From: an uncultured Phaeodactylibacter sp. | Lineage (GTDB): Bacteria; Bacteroidota; Bacteroidia; Chitinophagales; Saprospiraceae | Length of the DNA stretch: 12,096 nucleotides | Reading direction: 5' to 3' | Assembly: GCA_913062745.1 (NCBI GenBank) | Contig: CAJXXJ010000045.1 | Coordinates: forward strand, 1-12,096 | Shown: piece after piece, positions 10,253 through 12,096 of the stretch | How positions within the stretch are numbered: the first letter of the stretch is position 1 | Layout: every line of letters begins with the position of its first letter | Made by a program: the position numbers and the translations under genes | The notes under the pieces: model-generated | Told to the model about the DNA's origin: nothing | The model's input: only the letters and a program-made list of their open reading frames with translations | Database searches by the model: none

Positions 10253-12096
10253 ATCCTCTTTCGTCTCTTCCTTCCATAAAGTTGATATATGCCCGGTTGA
10301 CTACGCGGTTGCCGCCGGGAGTAGGGTATTCGCCGGAGAAGTACCAGTCGCCGTTGTTGTTCGGACAGGCTGCTCTCAGCCCTTCCACCGTCTGGTAGAT
10401 GACTTCTATCTCCGGCTCGATGCCTTTAGGCGTAACGATTTCGGCAATTTTTTTCGATACCTCGTCGTAGGAGAAAGCGTCGTACAGCGCAGCCACTTCG
10501 TTGGTCATCTCTTCTTTGCGGCGGTGCTCCTGTGCCTTGCAGCGCTCATAGGCTTCCTGCAGCAGGTGCTCTTTATCGTTCTCCTGCAGCAGTGCCACCA
10601 ATGCCCGGAAGGCGACGAACTCTTTCATCCGGCTCATGTCGATGCCGTAGCAGTCGGGGAAGCGGATCTGTGGCGCCGAAGAGACGATGACTATTTTTTT
10701 CGGCTTCAGCCGCGATGCAATCTGTATGATGCTGTCCTTAAGCGTGGTGCCCCGCACGATGGAGTCATCAAGCAGTACCAGGGTGTCCTTACCGTTTTCC
10801 ACGATACCGTAGGTGACATCGTATACGTGCGCCACCATCGCCTCCCGCGAGGTCGTATCTGCAATGAAGGTGCGCTGTTTGGCGTCCTTGACGATAACTT
10901 TTTCAGAGCGGGGCTTCAGTGCCAGGATTTTCTCCAGTTTGGCCGGCTTGAGGTCTTTGCCTTTTTTCAGGATTTTATCGCGTTTGATTTCGTTCAGGCG
11001 CTCCTCCAGGCCTTCCATCAGGCCGTAGAATGCGGTCTCTGCTGTGTTGGGCACGAAGGAGAATACGGTATGTTTGAAATCATGCCCTACTGCTTCCAAC
11101 ACCCGGTCCGTCAGCTGATGCCCCAGCCGCTTGCGCTCCAGGTAGATGTCACGGTCGGTACCGCGCGAGAAGTAGATGCGCTCAAAAGAGCAGGCGCGGC
11201 GGTCGAGCGGATCGATGTACGGCTCCTCAGCGATACGGCCATCTTTCTTGACAATCAGAGCATGCCCGCGTTTGAGCTCCCTTACTTCGCTGATGTGCTT
11301 ATCAAATACGGTTTGAATAGCCGGGCGCTCAGAGGCGGCCACGACAATTTCGTCATCCTGGTAGTAAAAAGCGGGGCGGATGCCTGCCGGGTCGCGCATC
11401 ACGAAAGCATCTCCGTGGCCGATAAGGCCTGCCATGACGAAGCCGCCGTCAAATTTTTTGCTGGCCCGGCGCAGCAGCCGCTGAATGTCGAGGTTTTTGT
11501 AAATCAGCTCATTCACTTCCCGGTTGCTGTAGCCATCCGGCTTATACCAGGTGTGCAGTCGCTGCACCTCATCATCCAGGAAGTGGCCGATCTTTTCGAG
11601 TACGGTTACGGTATCGGACTTTTCCTTCGGGTACTGCCCGAGCTCCACGAGCTCTTCGAACAGCTCATCGACGTTGGTCAGGTTGAAGTTGCCGGCCAGC
11701 AGCAGATTACGGGTGATCCAGTTATTTTGCCGCAGGAAAGGGTGGCAGGTCTCGATGCTGTTGTCGCCATGTGTGCCATAGCGCAGGTGGCCCAGCAGCA
11801 ATTCGCCCATGTAGGGCTTATTGTCTTTCAGCCATTCTGAATCGTTCAGCTGTTCCTGGCTCAGCCCGTCAAAATGGCGGTGGATTTGCTGGAAGAGGTC
11901 ATCCAGGTAGTTGGTCGCCACACTCCGTTTACGGCTGATGTACTTCCTGCCCGGCTGCACATCCAGCTTGATGGTGGCCATCCCGGCGCCATCCTGCCCG
12001 CGGTTGCGCTGTTTTTGCAGCAGCAACTGCAGTTGGTTGAGGCCATAGAAAGCCGTGCCGTACTTCTTCTGGTAGTAATCAAGTGGCTTGAGGAGG
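10245..12096 (-). CDS. PurF-like amidophosphoribosyltransferase paralog (5' end cut by window edge)
   Basis: Class II glutamine amidotransferase joined to a phosphoribosyltransferase domain, as in PurF, which makes 5-phosphoribosylamine in the first step of purine synthesis. At least 616 residues are visible and the frame stays open to the right edge (LLKPLDYYQKKYGTAFYGLN); the catalytic N-terminal Cys lies beyond it. Glutaminase motifs: RNRGQDGAG, GHLRYGTHGDN (around 11764-11795) and AGNFNLTN. The phosphoribosyltransferase PRPP loop LLDDSIVRGTT is at about 10742-10775, and the preceding KDAKQRTFIAD matches the flexible loop. It exceeds ordinary PurF (about 470-510 residues) by over 100, partly from a Lys-rich insertion (around 10900-11000) and a longer C-terminus. 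Bacteroidota often carry such a long second PurF, so this may not be the main purine enzyme. The stop overlaps the GH73 start. Confidence 0.85.
   Translation of the reverse strand, partial: LLKPLDYYQKKYGTAFYGLNQLQLLLQKQRNRGQDGAGMATIKLDVQPGRKYISRKRSVATNYLDDLFQQIHRHFDGLSQEQLNDSEWLKDNKPYMGELLLGHLRYGTHGDNSIETCHPFLRQNNWITRNLLLAGNFNLTNVDELFEELVELGQYPKEKSDTVTVLEKIGHFLDDEVQRLHTWYKPDGYSNREVNELIYKNLDIQRLLRRASKKFDGGFVMAGLIGHGDAFVMRDPAGIRPAFYYQDDEIVVAASERPAIQTVFDKHISEVRELKRGHALIVKKDGRIAEEPYIDPLDRRACSFERIYFSRGTDRDIYLERKRLGHQLTDRVLEAVGHDFKHTVFSFVPNTAETAFYGLMEGLEERLNEIKRDKILKKGKDLKPAKLEKILALKPRSEKVIVKDAKQRTFIADTTSREAMVAHVYDVTYGIVENGKDTLVLLDDSIVRGTTLKDSIIQIASRLKPKKIVIVSSAPQIRFPDCYGIDMSRMKEFVAFRALVALLQENDKEHLLQEAYERCKAQEHRRKEEMTNEVAALYDAFSYDEVSKKIAEIVTPKGIEPEIEVIYQTVEGLRAACPNNNGDWYFSGEYPTPGGNRVVNRAYINFMEGRDERGYD

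Noticed and set aside
10116..11840. A 574-codon open frame on the plus strand opposite the PurF-like gene
   Set aside because: It lies fully antisense to two genes with clear family motifs, and its translation has no recognisable domain or signal. GC-rich codons of the true genes keep the opposite frame free of stops.

Overview
The window looks like a chromosomal housekeeping and envelope region from a Bacteroidota bacterium with moderately high G+C. Three things point there: close matches to the Bacteroidota -7 promoter element TAnnTTTG before several genes, little sign of Shine-Dalgarno sequences, and gene families typical of the phylum (a long PurF paralog, an Endonuclease I exonuclease-type secreted nuclease, a coiled-coil OmpA lipoprotein). 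A member of Saprospiria or a related high-G+C class would fit, but that is inference. I see no phage, transposon, integrase, CRISPR, tRNA or rRNA signal.

Layout, left to right. A family 2 glycosyltransferase on the minus strand runs off the left edge. After a 300-base gap, two plus-strand genes follow: a VanX-type D-Ala-D-Ala dipeptidase lipoprotein and a MoxR AAA+ ATPase that ends in a strong terminator. All remaining genes are on the minus strand. Reading them in the direction of transcription from the right edge: a PurF-like amidotransferase/phosphoribosyltransferase (its N-terminus is off the edge), overlapping by 8 bases a membrane-anchored GH73 glucosaminidase; then a two-CBS-domain protein and an OmpA-like lipoprotein, ending in a strong terminator; then a single SnoaL-like gene with a palindromic operator candidate in front and a hairpin terminator behind; then a probable three-gene unit of a cation-chloride cotransporter homologue, a membrane-anchored EEP-family phosphoesterase and a secreted Endonuclease I, which converges on moxR.

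How they fit together. Four genes act on or bind the cell wall or envelope glycans: the glycosyltransferase (lipid-linked sugar), the dipeptidase (D-Ala-D-Ala), the glucosaminidase (glycan strands) and the OmpA lipoprotein (peptidoglycan anchoring). Two genes are nucleases or phosphoesterases at or outside the membrane. The most unusual items are the cotransporter, which keeps the residues that bind sodium and potassium in animal NKCC1, and the PurF paralog, which has an altered glutaminase pocket, a long insertion, and tight coupling to a wall hydrolase. I found no clear undescribed multi-gene system; the strongest leads are these two proteins and a few compact regulatory sites.
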